A stretch of 64,000 bases of DNA from Elymus sibiricus (taxonomy: Eukaryota; Streptophyta; Magnoliopsida; Poales; Poaceae): the NCBI GenBank assembly GCA_039707655.1, contig CM077671.1:370699220-370763219 (forward strand), in the 5' to 3' direction. Of the stretch, positions 9,673 to 22,138 are shown in pieces. Each line of letters begins with the position of its first letter. The stretch's first letter is position 1. The notes under the pieces were generated by a model that did not search any database, had not been told where the DNA came from, and was given only the letters and a program-made list of their open reading frames with translations. A program made the position numbers and the translations under genes.

Positions 9673-11696
9673 CTCCCTTCGTTCCTAAATATAAGTCTTT
9701 TTAGAGATTTCATTATGGACTACATTGTTAGAAATATGCCCTAGAGGCAATTATAAAATGATTATTATTATATTTCCTTGTTCATGATAATCGTTTATTA
9801 TCCATGCTATAATTGTATTGATTGGAAACTCAAATACATGTGTGGGTACATAGACAACACTGTGTTCCTAGTATGCCTCTAGTAGACTAGCTCGTTGATC
9901 AAAGATGGTCAAGGTTTCCTGGCGATAGACATGAGATGTCATTTGATAACGGGATCGCGTCATTAGGAGAATGATGTGATGGACAAGACCCAAACTATGA
10001 ACGTAGCATATGATCGTGTCAGTTTATTGTTATAGTTTTCTGCATGTCAAGTATCTGTTCCTATGACCATGAGATCATGCAACTCACTGACACCGGAGGA
10101 ATACCTTGTGTGTATCAAACGTCACAACGTAACTGGGTGACTATAAAGATGCTCTACAGGTATCTCCGAGGGTGTCTGTTGAGTTGGCATGGATCAAGAC
10201 TGGGATTTGTTACTTCATGTGACGGAGAGGTATCTCAGGACCCACTCGGTAATACAACATCACAATGAGCCTTGCAAGCAAAGTGACTAAAGTGTTAGCC
10301 ACGGGATCTTGTATTACGGAACGAGTAAAGAGACTTGCCGGTAACGAGATTGAACTAGGTATGGAGATACCGACGATCGAATCTCGGGCAAGTAACATAC
10401 TGATGAACAAAGGGAACAGCGTATGGGATTAACTGAATCATTGACATAGAGGTTCAACCGATAAAGATCTTCATAGAATATGTAGGAACCAATATGGGCA
10501 TTCAGGTCCCGCTATTGGTTATTGACTGTAGAGGTGTCTAGGTCATGTCTACATAGTTCTCGAACCCGCAGGGTCTGCACACTTAACGTTCGGTGACGTT
10601 TCAGTATTATTGAGTTATGTATGTTGGTGACCGAAGGTTGTTCGGAGTCCCGGATGAGATCCCGGACGTCACGAGGTGCTCCGGACTGGTCCAGAGGTAA
10701 AGATTTATATATGGGAAGTCATATTCTGGCTACCGGAAAAGTTTCAGGTTTTTCCGGTATTGTACTGGGAAGCTTCTAGAAGGTTCCAAAAACTTCCGGA
10801 GGAGTCCAGAAGTCCACCAAGGGTTCCACCACATCCCAAGGGTTTGCATGGGCTGAGGGGAGGCGCCCTGGCCTTATTGGGCCAGGCGCACAAGTCCCTC
10901 AAGGCCCATGTGCCTTGGGAGAGGTGGAAAGTCCACCTGTTTATGGAAAGGGAGGGAATTGGACTAGGAGTCCAACCCCTCCCCCTTGGCTGCGCCCTAG
11001 GGCTTGGAGTGGCTGATCTCCACGCCCCTCCACCTATATATAGAGCGGAGGGGGCACCCCAAGAGCACACACGAAGCCCTTGGCGCCCCTCTCTCTCCCT
11101 AGATCGTTTTCTCCTCCGTTCGCGGTTTCGGTAGCGCTAGGCGTAGCCCTTCCGGAATAGTTCCACCACCATCGCCGCCGCGCCATCGCGCTGCCGGAGA
11201 ACTCATCTACCTCTCCGCTCCCTCTTGCTGGATCAAGAAGGCGGAGATCGTCATCGAGCTGTAAGTGTGCTGAACGCGGAAGTGCCGTCCGTTCGGCGCT
11301 AGATCGGAAGGACCGTGATCAGGATCGCGAGATGGTTCGTGATTTGATCGCGGGACGGATCGTGATGGGATCGCGGGACGGATCATGATTGGATCGCGGG
11401 ACGCTCGGCGATTTGGATCGCGAAGACGTTCGACTACATCAACCGCGTTTCTTAACGCTTCCCGCTTAGCGATCTACAAGGGTATGTAGATCCACTCTCC
11501 CTCTCGTAGATGCTCATCACCATGGATAGATCTTGCGTGTGCGTAGGATTTTTTTTGTTTCCCATGCAACGTTTCCTAACATACATATGGATGTATATAG
11601 ACATACTTTAGAGTGTAGATTTACTCATTTTGCTCCGTATGTATAGTCCGTAGTGAAATCTTTAGAAAGACTTATATTTAGAAACGGAAGGAATAG
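9673..11696. mobile_element. Stowaway (Tc1/mariner) MITE split by a solo LTR
   Basis: The left arm (9673-9725) starts CTCCCTTCGTTCCTAAATAT and the right arm (11587-11696) ends in the inverted counterpart CTTATATTTAGAAACGGAAG. TA dinucleotides flank it at 9671-9672 and 11697-11698. This is the common Triticeae Stowaway type with AAGTCTTTTTAGAGATTTCA arms. The middle is opened by the LTR at 9726-11581. Confidence 0.85.
9726..11581 (+). mobile_element. BARE1/Angela/WIS-like copia solo LTR
   Basis: The LTR starts TGTTAGAAATATGCCCTAG and ends CCCATGCAACGTTTCCTAACA, as the BARE1/Angela/WIS copia group does. It is 1,856 bases long with no internal region. A perfect 5-bp duplication, TACAT, lies at 9721-9725 and 11582-11586, so it is a solo LTR left by recombination between two LTRs. 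A TATATATA box lies at about 11035-11042. Long stretches such as CACTGACACCGGAGGAAT match that family as I remember it. Confidence 0.93.
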
Positions 11697-11901
11697 TATA
11701 TAAGAGAAGCAGTCTGGCCCATTAAGAAGGGAGCAGCCACGCACGAACAAAGTCAACAATCCCATCATTTCCTTTGCTCTCTCACAGTCCCAGAAACACG
11801 CCGCCAGCCGCCAACACCCATCGTCTCCCCCCCGTTCTCATCTTCTTGAATTCCATCTTCTTCGTCTTCCCCAAATCCAATTGATTGACCCGAGTTTCTA
11901 A

Positions 11902-12213
11902 GGCCCTTCCCAGTGCTCCACGGTGGACAGGTGCTAAGCATGCCACATAAACTAAAAAATGACATGGCAAAACAATTAAGGAGGAAAGAGAGCACTTTGG
12001 TGACCCAGGAAGAATCAATGCCAAACACGTGAACCTAGGCAAACCACTTAAATGAAAGAAGATGACCAATGCATGAAAAAGTTTAGGTGCTAAATCATTA
12101 AATAGAGTGAGCTTAGCAACAAAAGTTAAGTACCTATCCATTGAGGAGTTGAGTTGCTAAGCTATTTAATGCTCTTAGCACCTCATCTAAGCACCTTTGC
12201 ATTGGAAGAAGCC
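11902..12213. mobile_element. Tourist/PIF-Harbinger-like MITE
   Basis: A 312-bp non-coding element with imperfect terminal inverted repeats: GGCCCTTCCCAGTGCTCCAC at the left and GGCTTCTTCCAATGCAAAGG when the right end is reverse-complemented. TAA lies on both sides (11899-11901 and 12214-12216), the target duplication expected for Tourist elements. Confidence 0.7.
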
Positions 12214-12740
12214 TAAAAGGCCATGACCCCAACTCCCCAAGACAATCAATGAATTTTATGTTAGTATCACACTCCAGTGGTTTTCTTTGCATCCTACAAA
12301 TACCCCAAGGGCCCCGGCGAACGGATCCGCAGAGGCGAGCCGGACAGCAGCGACACACCCGGTGCGGCTGTGCCCTGGAAGGAACACGAATCCAGAGAGG
12401 CGAGCCGGCGAGGGTCCGACTGTCCAACAGTGGAGAGTGGAGACGTGGAGTCCAGGCACTTCCTCTTACCTTTTTGCATCTCAAGTTTTTCCCTTGTCTA
12501 TTTTCTGTTTATGCTGAATTGATGTGATGATGTTTGACCTGCTTAATTCCAGGGTTGGCCGTGGCATTCTAGAGCAGTGTGGAGCAGCGTGGGATTTCTT
12601 TTCTTTACTCCAAGAGACCAAGAGCATGATTCAAGACGACAATCATTCGGTGTTCTCTCTCCTTTTTCTGTAACCATGTTGCAGAAAAAGCATATATTGG
12701 TTGTGAGAAAAGAAAAAAGAAGAAACTTGTTGATGAATTC

Positions 12741-13051
12741 ATGGGAACTCAAAAGGGTGCTATTCATAAATTCTTAGATTCATGTCAGCAGATGAGATTT
12801 ATGATTTTGTTAGAGCTGCAGATTGCTATCAAAATGTGTCCATTGCTTATCGAATCCTCTTAACTATTCCTATTACTGTAGCATCTCCTGAAAGAAGTTT
12901 TTCAAAACTAAAATTACTAAAGAACTATTTGAGATCAACTATGTCACAAGAGAGATTGAATGGCTTGGCCATGTTCTGTATTGGGAAAGATATGTTGGAT
13001 AACAATGATCTTGACACTATTATTAGTGATATTGCATCCAAAAATGCTTGA
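12741..13051 (+). pseudogene. hAT transposase remnant, internally deleted
   Basis: The N-terminal end of a TTF/ZMYM-type hAT transposase (MGTQKGAIHKFLDS from 12741) is joined after about 14 codons, and in another frame, to the C-terminal dimerisation domain (ORF 12782-13051, with RILLTIPITVASPERSFSKL and KNYLRSTMSQERLNGLAM). Hundreds of residues with the catalytic core are absent, so no active transposase can be made. Confidence 0.8.
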
Positions 13052-13456
13052 AGGTATCATTTCTCTTGAGTATGCCATTCGCTTCTTTTTGTGTATTTTT
13101 CAGGTGGCTCCTGATATTTGCTGATGCACGTTTTTGGATGGACTGCTAGATCTGGAGTTGTAGCTTCTGTCGTATTGAATCAAGAATTGAGAACAATGTC
13201 ATATATATTATTTAGTTAAGAGTTAAGACAAGACTTCTAGGTTGTTGGCGAATGTGTCCTAATCCTATAATCATATGATACATCCGTGGACCTTGGCGTA
13301 TTAATACCATACTTGCTAATGAAATTTACACTTGCTTTATAATGATTTTTAGTTGTACATAATAGGCTTGGGAGGTTTTTTTTGTTTGTTATATAGTGTA
13401 AGGTCCCATTTTCTCAGTTCGCACAAGGGCCTCTGGAATGCCAGGGCCGGCCTTGG

Positions 13457-13792
13457 ATTTACTATGCAATCAGCACAACCAGTAAAACTCCCTAGTTGCC
13501 TGTAGCTAACCATTGATCTAATATATTCAAGATTGAGATAATGAATAATACAAAATATGAACGTGGAGACTATTTCTCTATTTCTCTATGGAGTCTCGAT
13601 GTTCTTCAAGATCACCGGAGCACACGTCAGGCCATGAAGTTCTTCAAGATTTCTATGCATTTTTTTTGATAAAACTCCATGTTCACAGGAACGCCAACCA
13701 CACAAAAGAGCATGGGGAGTATCTTTGCAATAACATATAGCAACCATCAAGCACCAATTACATATTTAAGGGGATTTCTCTGTAGTGTTTAC
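13457..13792. other. Intron-like sequence with a possible further exon
   Basis: Between the hAT element and the last exon of the chain. On the minus strand an AG near 13725 precedes an open stretch with FCVVGVPVNMEFYQKKC that reaches a TGA. It starts in the right phase to follow the exon at 13793-13822. Its donor site is unclear, so I do not call it an exon. Confidence 0.25.
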
Positions 13793-16700
13793 CGTTTGCA
13801 CAACAGTCCAAAACTCATGCATCTTAATATTTCACATGTACAAAGGTAAACACTGGTTTGCTGTCATTTCTATACTTTCACCATCAATCATGCAAACCAA
13901 TACGTAAATCTCTTATCACTAACCTGATAATCATTCAAAAGCAGCAAAAGAGCAAGTGTGCATCTATTATTTTCCTCGGATCATTATAAACAGGAGCAAA
14001 AACTTTGCCAAGTGTGCACTCTAAAAAAACACGCTAATTTTAAGTAAATAAAATAACAGTGACAATGTACACTTGTATAGACCTCTTCTGTGCTCTTAAC
14101 AAACCGAGCATTACCTGCTTGAAAAACCATCTCACCTCTTAAAGCCCTTCTTAAATCAATGAAATATAGTGCGAAGGGTGCCTAGGCGCTAGCCACAAAA
14201 GAACGGCTAGGTCTATTATGGGGGCAAACAAACATCTAGCTCTTAAGGGCGCCTAGGCATGAACTTGGGCAAGATAGGCGCTAGTCATGGAAAACCACAA
14301 TTAATAGCTAGCATTTTTTTCCTTGGTCCTAAATAAAAGGATTCTCAAAGCATGTAAAGTGTGTAAAGCTGGGCAAAAAAGTAGACAAACTGAAGAGGTG
14401 GTTTATGTAGGTTATTGACAATGTATGCATGGTTATGAAGCAATTTATTCTCTCTGAGGTAAACGATTCTCAATGTAAATTTCAAAGGAACACCAACAAT
14501 AATATAATGACCATGTATCGTGGAAACACTCATTAGCCAAGTAATCTTATTTTTAATGCATCAAGTATACAAACTGAAACTAAAATAAACTCAGGGCTAA
14601 TATAACCATTCGATAGGTTGGGCATAGAGCAGCTTGAAAGACACAGAAGCAATCAGACAAAGAGGGAGACTACTTACATTCAAACAACTATACCGAGCTC
14701 TTCAAATTGTTGATGTCAATTGCCCATCACACAAGTTTTTTTCAGGGCACAATATAGAAAAGCAGTATTCCATTCAATGCGCGTCTTCATGAAACTGTGG
14801 AGAACTGATCAAAGCTTACACATACTGCAGAATGCAAGATTGCTAGACCTCCTTTTATATCTAAAAGAGGTTGAAGAGAGAAAAAACCTAGAAAAGTATG
14901 AGGGTGGGTGTGATTAAGCATTCCAAGACTAAAAGGTAATTTACTGGATAAGTATGAAAAAAAGGAAACTACCACAATACAATTTATAACTAATATCATA
15001 ATGATCCCTACCCCTCCAACACCAATAGTCATAAAGGCATCGTTGTATTATGCAAGCAGGCGAGCAGCTGAGCTTCTATGAATGAAATTTAATATAAGCA
15101 TTTGATAGACCAAAAACAATATGGAAAATCAGGAAGATTAACAAACATATTCTATTGAAAATCACTCATAATAAAAAATACATTGTAGAATTGAAACGAC
15201 GCAGAGGAAATAAATGTACATATCTGATTCCTATTCTGCAACAGAGAAAAATAAAACTACCAGACAAAGTGACAAAGCAGTATTTATGTGTGAAGGCTGG
15301 AGGCCATATTCTGATAAGTGAAAATCCATCAACGCAAACAAAGTTCAAGATAGTCATTCCTATAAATGCAGATGAAATGAAGTTCCCCATTCAGTATTAT
15401 ATTCTTATTCATTTTGAGACATTTAACAAGGAAAGTCACAGATATTGAAAAATCACTTCAAACCACATTTTTTTACCTGTGAGCTTGTCAACAAAGTTCA
15501 TTTGTGCCACTTTGTCATCCTTACCTCACATCCACCACTTCCCTCATCGGTGACCTACGCCATCTCACATGGTCAAACACATCCATTCATGGCAGAGGAT
15601 ATCCTCAACCACTGCAACTGAAAGGGAAACATAAAATAACCAGGTCATTACTGCTACCAGATTTCACTTCAGACTTTCAGGTTAGCCATCCAAAAAAGTA
15701 AGTAATATTAAGGTTCAGTTGCAAGCTCAAAGCTGGAAGCACCACAGTATTAGGTAAAATCCGTACCTTCAGATTTCTTTAGTTTCTAAAACTTATCAAT
15801 TGATAACACCTCATGGTCAAGGATCTAGCACCAAAGTAGGAAATGTAGACAGTGCAAAGAAGATACACAACTGATGCATAGGGCTTTTGTCTTTTATAGC
15901 ATCACAAACCAGCAGATATGCAAATGGGAAATTAGCATAACATTTCTGGAACCTATAAACAATACAGTACCGCTAGCCTTTTCATTAGAACACTAGTATT
16001 ATTTCAGTACAATATCAAATATGCTATCTCTCTCACACGGAACAAATGCTAGAAAAGAGAAATTCAGTCCAAACAGTTACATTAATCCTCCGTCTAGAAA
16101 ATTTAGAGCATTAGTGTTCCAGCCTTAAAAAACTGAGAAAGCAACAATAAAACCAGAAGTACAATTACGTGTAACAGCGGCAAGTGTGGCAGGCGCAAAT
16201 GTAATCACATCCTGACCTATCATCTGTAAAACCAAACTACACAAGAATAAAATAATATAACAGAACATGAACACCATGTATCCTATCAGAGTGGTAACTA
16301 AAAAGAAAGAAAAAAAATCCTGCATGCATATATAGGGTAGAAAACAATCAACAATCTGAAAGCATCTTAAAGGAAGCACTTACTAAGAACCTCGATATAG
16401 ACGCTCACGAAGCATATACTTCTAAAATTGATTAGTTTCAAAAATCTACTTTTATCCGCCAAGATTCATATACATCACCAAGAATCACTCAAGTATGTTG
16501 CATAACACAAATAATATCTTGTTGAGAGAGGCGATCCTAACCTTGTATTAGAAATAGCTATATAAATGATACTTTTTTGCTTTTTTATGCTGGCGGTACC
16601 AACACTTTCATTTGAGTAAATCCAGGGAAGGTAAATGCCATATTCTTCTATGCTATAGAAGTGGTTAAATCTAGTGTAGATCATTTGGCAATAGAACTAA

Positions 16701-16899
16701 CATATGAAGTACATTATAGACAAACGCAACCCATTCATTGTCATTCTGTTTTCAAGAACCATACAAAAGAAATGAATAGAAGGCTGAGTCAACTAAAAAA
16801 AAGTTTGCTTAAAGGTCTCACACTACAATCAGTAAAACAACAAATATCTTTACCGGCGGTCACATTCAAGATTGCATCCGTAGATTAAAAAAGCCATAT
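13793..16899 (-). pseudogene. Chain of eight small exons, unidentified gene with four TGA codons
   Basis: Minus-strand candidate exons with GT-AG borders are 16899-16854, 16421-16391, 16223-16169, 15617-15477, 14860-14826, 14146-14115, 13963-13924 and 13822-13793. Read in this order, all seven junctions keep one reading phase. Peptides include FLIYGCNLECD, IGQDVITFAPATLAAVT, KVAQMNFVDKLT, IKGGLAILHSA, CTLALLLLLNDYQ and MHEFWTVVQT. In-frame TGA occurs at 15567-15565, 15546-15544, 15528-15526 and 14134-14132. Each could be a CGA arginine codon changed at a CpG, as expected for methylated, silenced DNA. The family is not recognised. The phase agreement favours a real former gene. Alternatives are a different splice pattern or coincidence for some of the shortest exons. 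Confidence 0.4.
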
Positions 16900-17325
16900 C
16901 TACATTCCCCCAATACACCACCATCCATGTACCTCACCTAAAATAAATCAATTTTTTCATGTAACATAAATAATATCTTATGGAGAGACGATCTTAACTT
17001 GCATTCCAATTACATTTCAAGCTGCATGTCCATGCCACAGCTATATCAATGATACATTTTGCCTTTTCTGCCCTCTTTTGGGCATGCAAAATCCGTAAAA
17101 AAAAGAAATGGACACATACTTGACGGGCTGAAATTTCCTTCTTTATATAAATCAATATATGCAAGACAATGAGCAGTAGATGCTTGAGGTCAGTCAACAA
17201 AAAAGTGGAAGACATCCAGTACCTAAACCTTGACAAGTGGAAACAAATGAATAAACCCGAACTGTATATACGTATGTGGCATTACTAACAACGCTGTAAA
17301 TTAATGTAGGATACCAAATAACATC

Positions 17326-17925
<600 letters not shown>

Positions 17926-17935
<10 letters not shown>

Positions 17936-18360
17936 AAGGTAAAAACCGGGGGAGGAAGATGGCGAGAGACCGCATATGAGCAGCCTAGATTAGGGATGGT
18001 GGCGACAGCCGATGAGCAGCGTCCGGTGGTGATGGCCGGCGACAGTCCTTCACTCCGCCGTGAGGCGAGCACCCCCTGGAGCTCTGGGTTCGCTGGTCCC
18101 TCCTTCAACACTATCCTCCCCTACTCGTTCATGCCTATCATAGCAGCGACCTGCGTTGGCTAGATCCAGAACACCAGCGGGCAACAACGGCGGATGGAGA
18201 AAGTGAGGGCGTTGTCCTGCAGGAAGAGCGTTCAGGTTGCGAGAGCAGAGGAGCAGAGAAGCGAGGAGGAGGCGCGGTGGTGGTGGAGAGCATGCGAGGA
18301 GGGGATGCGGGGCTCGAGGACGAGCAGGATTGGTGCTAGGGTTTTAACCAAGCAACAGGA
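17926..18360 (-). other. GC-rich possible 5' end of the minus-strand gene
   Basis: Sequence turns GC-rich on the upstream side of the exon chain, as cereal promoters and first exons often do. A 61-codon ORF at 18111-17926 is open but has no known motif, and its donor site (GTTTTTACC at about 17945) is weak. Confidence 0.25.
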
Positions 18361-18798
18361 TCTACCCCGCACCTCTCAGTTCGCATACGTCAAACCAGAG
18401 GAAAACCACCCACTGTCCCCTGGCCCCACAGGAGAACGAGCCCACCAATCATCCAGCATGAGTCCAAGCACGTGTGTGTAAAATGGATGAACGGCCAAGC
18501 AGCCGACTCAGAGATAAAAAACACAGCCGCAGTAAAAAGATCGCGCAGCCACTGATCTCTCTCGCGCTCAGATGGCTTGTATGGCCGGGTAGACCATCAG
18601 GGTTTATAGGTAGAATATGCATAGAATGTGATGGATCAGGTCTAACTTTAACATCAGCTATAGTATGTCATTCCTGACCTCTACATCTATAACCCTGCCT
18701 GTAGGGTAAGGGTGGCACAAGGACGGCCAATTAACCAGATAATTTCTATGAGATAGTTTTTTGCTACCTTGTCACCGTAGCCTTCCTCTAAAACAATT

Positions 18799-18878
18799 CT
18801 CCCTGCGATCCATATAAGTGTTGCAGTTTTGAACAACCTTAGTTCAAAACTGGGACACTTATTATCAATCGCAGGGAG
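18799..18878. mobile_element. Short Stowaway-like MITE (80 bp)
   Basis: Inverted ends CTCCCTGCGATCCATATAAG and, from the right, CTCCCTGCGATTGATAATAA. The middle is a near-perfect fold (CAGTTTTGAAC with GTTCAAAACTG). TA follows the right end. It lies in the segment that copy 1 of the duplication lacks. Confidence 0.7.
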
Positions 18879-19433
18879 TACATTTTATGTAAAGCTGCTT
18901 CAGGAATTTCAAACAGAGACACCATACAGCATGGAATATTATTTAAAGTGGACTTCATGTCTTCATCGGAACCAATTTACCACCTTAAAAGAAAGGAATT
19001 TATACCGCCAACCATCCAACTTCTTATCTATCCTCTTGTCAGTGTTTCTCCGGTCACTGTTCTAAGTTCAGTGTTATCAATAGGAATACTTCATCGGCAA
19101 ACCCCCTCACCAAAACAAGCAATTTCACTTATGTGAAAGTAATCTGAAGAAGAGACTAACTAATGTTCAAAATAGCTACAAACAGTTTCAAGTTTATGAA
19201 AGTAATCTTAAGAACAGATGATAAATGTTCAAAACAGCAACAAGAAACCATCCAATGTACACAAACACATATAAAGCAACAAGAAACCATCCAATTTGCA
19301 AACGATTACAAACAAACGCAATATAACTTCTGAAAACTGTTTGCCACTTGATAGGATCATCACAATAAACGGCCGATTGAGGAGTTCAGAACCTGGGACG
19401 ACGCCATGGCCTATCAGCAGCTCAACGATGCAG

Positions 19434-20330
19434 CTAGGGCAAGCAAGCTTGGATCCTAGGTGGCCACGGCAGCTGGTACGGGTACCCGGTGGCTTGGCGC
19501 TTCTCCCGGAGCACGGCGTACTCCTCGTCGTCCGGCACGACAAAGGAGGAGAGCTCGGCGGCGTCCTTGTCTAGAGCAAGAACTGTTTTGTCTCCGACCG
19601 TCCAGTAGGCGGACCCGTGGTCGCTCCCTGCGAAATGGATGGGGTCCAAGTCCCCGTCGGGGCAGACTGGCGTGCTGCTACGTGGGGTGGCGGAGGCCCA
19701 GCCGCCGGCGGCGGACGAGAAGGCGCAGGCCCTGGCGTTGCGGTCGCGAAGGCGAAAGACCATGCACGTCACCCTGAAGTTTGACAGGCTGATGCCCGCG
19801 TCCTCGTCCTCGCCGTCGAGGAGGAAAGCACCCAGCAAGTTGCAGCCGTGGAACCACGCCGACTGAGGGATTACCTTGTGGCGCTGCGCCAGGGGATCGC
19901 AGATGACGAGGCGTGGCGCCAGCGACCTGTGGAAGACGAGCAGGAGGCCGCCCCGGATGTCGGCGAGATCCCAGCGCCAATCGCCATATTCCCCACGCGG
20001 GAGGAAGTCGAGCGCGAGATTCCGAGCGGCGATGGTGTCCGCCCACGGCGAAGGGGAGGAGGAGGGGATGAAGACGGGGTTAAGGCTCGGCGGGCGCGGG
20101 TTGCCGTAGCAGTCTTCGACGCAGTAGTGGCCGACGACGTGGTCGGATACGCCATGGAGAGATCCGAACCGGCGGAGGAAGCCGCCGCCGTCGCCCGCGA
20201 TTACGCGGCGCCAGCGCTTGCAGGTGCTCGCGGCGCGGACGAGGTGGGCGGGCGAGGTGAGGCGCAGGAACACCAGCTCGAGAAGCTCGTCCAGAACGGC
20301 ATCCATCTGGTGGCAGCGGCGGCCGGCCAT
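19434..20330 (-). CDS. F-box protein (copy 2)
   Basis: Paralogue of the gene at 662-1618, 298 residues and uninterrupted. The F-box is at residues about 9-54 (DELLELVFLRLTSP, STCKRWRRVIAG). The C-terminal part follows copy 1 closely (ADIRGGLLLVFHRS, FHGCNLLGAFLLDGEDEDAG) and ends in the same PYQLPWPPRIQACLP. The frame stays open upstream to an ATG at 20411, but the matching upstream ATG in copy 1 is out of frame, so the start at 20330 (MAGRRCHQ) is preferred. It lacks the arginine-rich extension of copy 1. Likely role: SCF ubiquitin ligase adaptor, substrate unknown. Conservation of both ORFs suggests recent duplication or selection. Confidence 0.83.
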   Translation of the reverse strand: MAGRRCHQMDAVLDELLELVFLRLTSPAHLVRAASTCKRWRRVIAGDGGGFLRRFGSLHGVSDHVVGHYCVEDCYGNPRPPSLNPVFIPSSSPSPWADTIAARNLALDFLPRGEYGDWRWDLADIRGGLLLVFHRSLAPRLVICDPLAQRHKVIPQSAWFHGCNLLGAFLLDGEDEDAGISLSNFRVTCMVFRLRDRNARACAFSSAAGGWASATPRSSTPVCPDGDLDPIHFAGSDHGSAYWTVGDKTVLALDKDAAELSSFVVPDDEEYAVLREKRQATGYPYQLPWPPRIQACLP

Positions 20331-20510
20331 GGCCTGGGAACCTGGATCTCGATCGGAAAAGGTTTGGGCTAGGAGTTGTGTGCGTAATGCTGGGTTTCCC
20401 TCATGTACCACGAGTGAGTCAGTGGGTTTCCCTCACTCGCACTCAAAAGGCTCAAAATAAGGGACTACTGTCCAGGAAGTCAACGATTGATCCGCCGAAG
20501 ACCGAAATGG

Positions 20511-22138
20511 GATGGAACCGGAGGCCTTTTATGGAAAATATAACATCGCGGTCACCATGAGAACGATGCCCTTGCAACACCAAAAAATTTGACGGTCTTC
20601 TGACTTTTTTTTGACTAAGCCGGTTTCCTCAGCCCTTGGATTGAAATCCAACGACTCTCCTTTATCTTCTAACTCTAGCCCTAATCCTCATCCGAATCGG
20701 AGAAACTTCTTCCTCATCCAACCGCTTGCCTCTGACACGCTTCCCTACCTATCCTCAGGTTGTGACGCCGCTCCTCGCTGCCGATCGCCGCGCGCGCCGG
20801 CCTCCGGCGAGGAAACTAACTAATCCGAGTAGTAGTCAGAGCTAAAGCCCCTCCCCCTACCCCATCTACCTACACGGTTTACCTACTTCCTCGCCTCCGT
20901 TGATGACGGCCGTCTCCAGCGAGATCCTGGCTTAGCACCGTCGGGGTCGCCACGCCTCATTTCTGCTCGTTGTCGTCTCCGACTCGACGTTGCGCCTCGA
21001 CTCCTCTTCATTCTCCAACGAAATCGACTAATACATGTTGCAGTTTCAAGCAACTTATCAACATCAAAAGCGCCAACGTTTAGCCAAAAACTTCTTAAAC
21101 GCACGATGAGAGATGCGAAAACCCCTCCACTCCGCCTAAGGGAACGACAGTGGTGGTTGGACACAGGGTAGTGATGATCGGATTTGGAGACTAACGGTTA
21201 GGGTTTCATTCTTGTATCACCTAAGCAAACCAAACATAATTACATGGCTTCTTTAATTATCTGTAACTGACATTGTTAACATATACCATACTCAACAAAC
21301 CCAGCTCCGATTATTTGGTAAATTTTGATTATTTCAAACACATAGATGGTGAAAGGGTTAAGTGGGGGGGAATACCGGTAAAGGATCAGGGTTTTAGGTG
21401 TAAAAGCCTAACATGTTCATATGTAGAAATAGTGAAAATTTATATTTTTTTAGAATACAACTAACAAGAAACAACATCTGGACTCCATCTCACTCGCTGG
21501 GGGGTGGGGGGAGCCTAGATGAATAGCAACAAGAACCGTCATTGGAGAGGAAGGCCTTTTATGGAAGATAACTTCATCATCACCATGAGAACGACGTTGT
21601 TGCAATACCAATTTTTTTTGAAGTGACTACTTGACAGTTGTTTGGATTTTTTAGAGTAAGTTCATTTTCTCAGCCGTTGGATTGAAATCTAATGGGTCTT
21701 CTTCATCATCTTCATCTAGCCCTAATCCCCATCGAACTGAAGAAACTTCTTCCTCCTCCAACCGCTTGCCTCTGGCAAGCTTCCATGCCTCTCCTCTGGA
21801 TGCGACCCCGCTCCTTGTTGTGGCGTCCCTGCCTACGGCGAGGAAACTAACTAGTTTGAGTGGCGGTCAGAGCTCAAAAGTCCACCACCTACGCAGTTTA
21901 ACTGCTCTCATTGGCTCTGTCGATGCATCGACTCTGCAGAGATCTTGACTCAACCTCGCCGAGGTCGCCACGCCTCACTGCCGTTCGCCCCCATCTCCAC
22001 CTTAGTTTTGCACCTCGCCTCCTTCATTCTCTAATGAAATTGACTAACACCTATGCAATTTTAGGCAACCTACCAATATCAAACGCACCAAAGTTTGCCC
22101 AAAAACTTCTTGCACACGATGAGATATGGGAAACCCCG
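20511..22138. repeat. Tandem array of the same repeat, two copies
   Basis: Copies start near 20511 and 21548. The first begins like copy one of the other array (GGAGGCCTTTTATGGAAAAT, AACGATG) but from about 20605 follows copy two (GACTAAGCCGGTTT, CAGCCCTTGGATTG). The second matches copy three. This fits loss of one unit by unequal exchange. Confidence 0.75.

Larger units (their letters stand above)
9580..13456 (+). mobile_element. Degenerate hAT element carrying nested insertions
   Basis: The left end near 9580-9594 reads TGGCCGGCTCTGGGC. The right end near 13440-13456, reverse-complemented, reads CAAGGCCGGCCCTGGC. Both resemble the CAGGGCCGGCCCTG ends of plant hAT elements. A hAT dimerisation domain lies inside (12782-13051). 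I see no clean 8-bp target duplication, so the outer borders are approximate. About 2 kb of the span is a MITE and solo LTR inserted later. The element sits in an intron-like gap between candidate minus-strand exons at 9067 and 13793. Confidence 0.65.
18437..22138. repeat. Segmental duplication, copy 2
   Basis: Partner of 1-4296. It keeps the F-box gene and flanks but has only two array copies instead of three, and an extra segment at about 18665-19010. It ends at 22138 where CACTA-like sequence begins. The left border cannot be set because copy 1 leaves the window. Confidence 0.85.

Noticed and set aside
10676..11134. 152-residue ORF in the copia LTR
   Set aside because: It lies wholly inside the solo LTR, which is non-coding in this family.
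15762..15800. A 19-base exon between 16169 and 15617
   Set aside because: It has GT-AG borders, but including it breaks the frame; skipping it keeps all phases.
19460..20372. ORFs opposite the second F-box gene
   Set aside because: Same reason: antisense shadows with arginine- and alanine-rich low-complexity translations.
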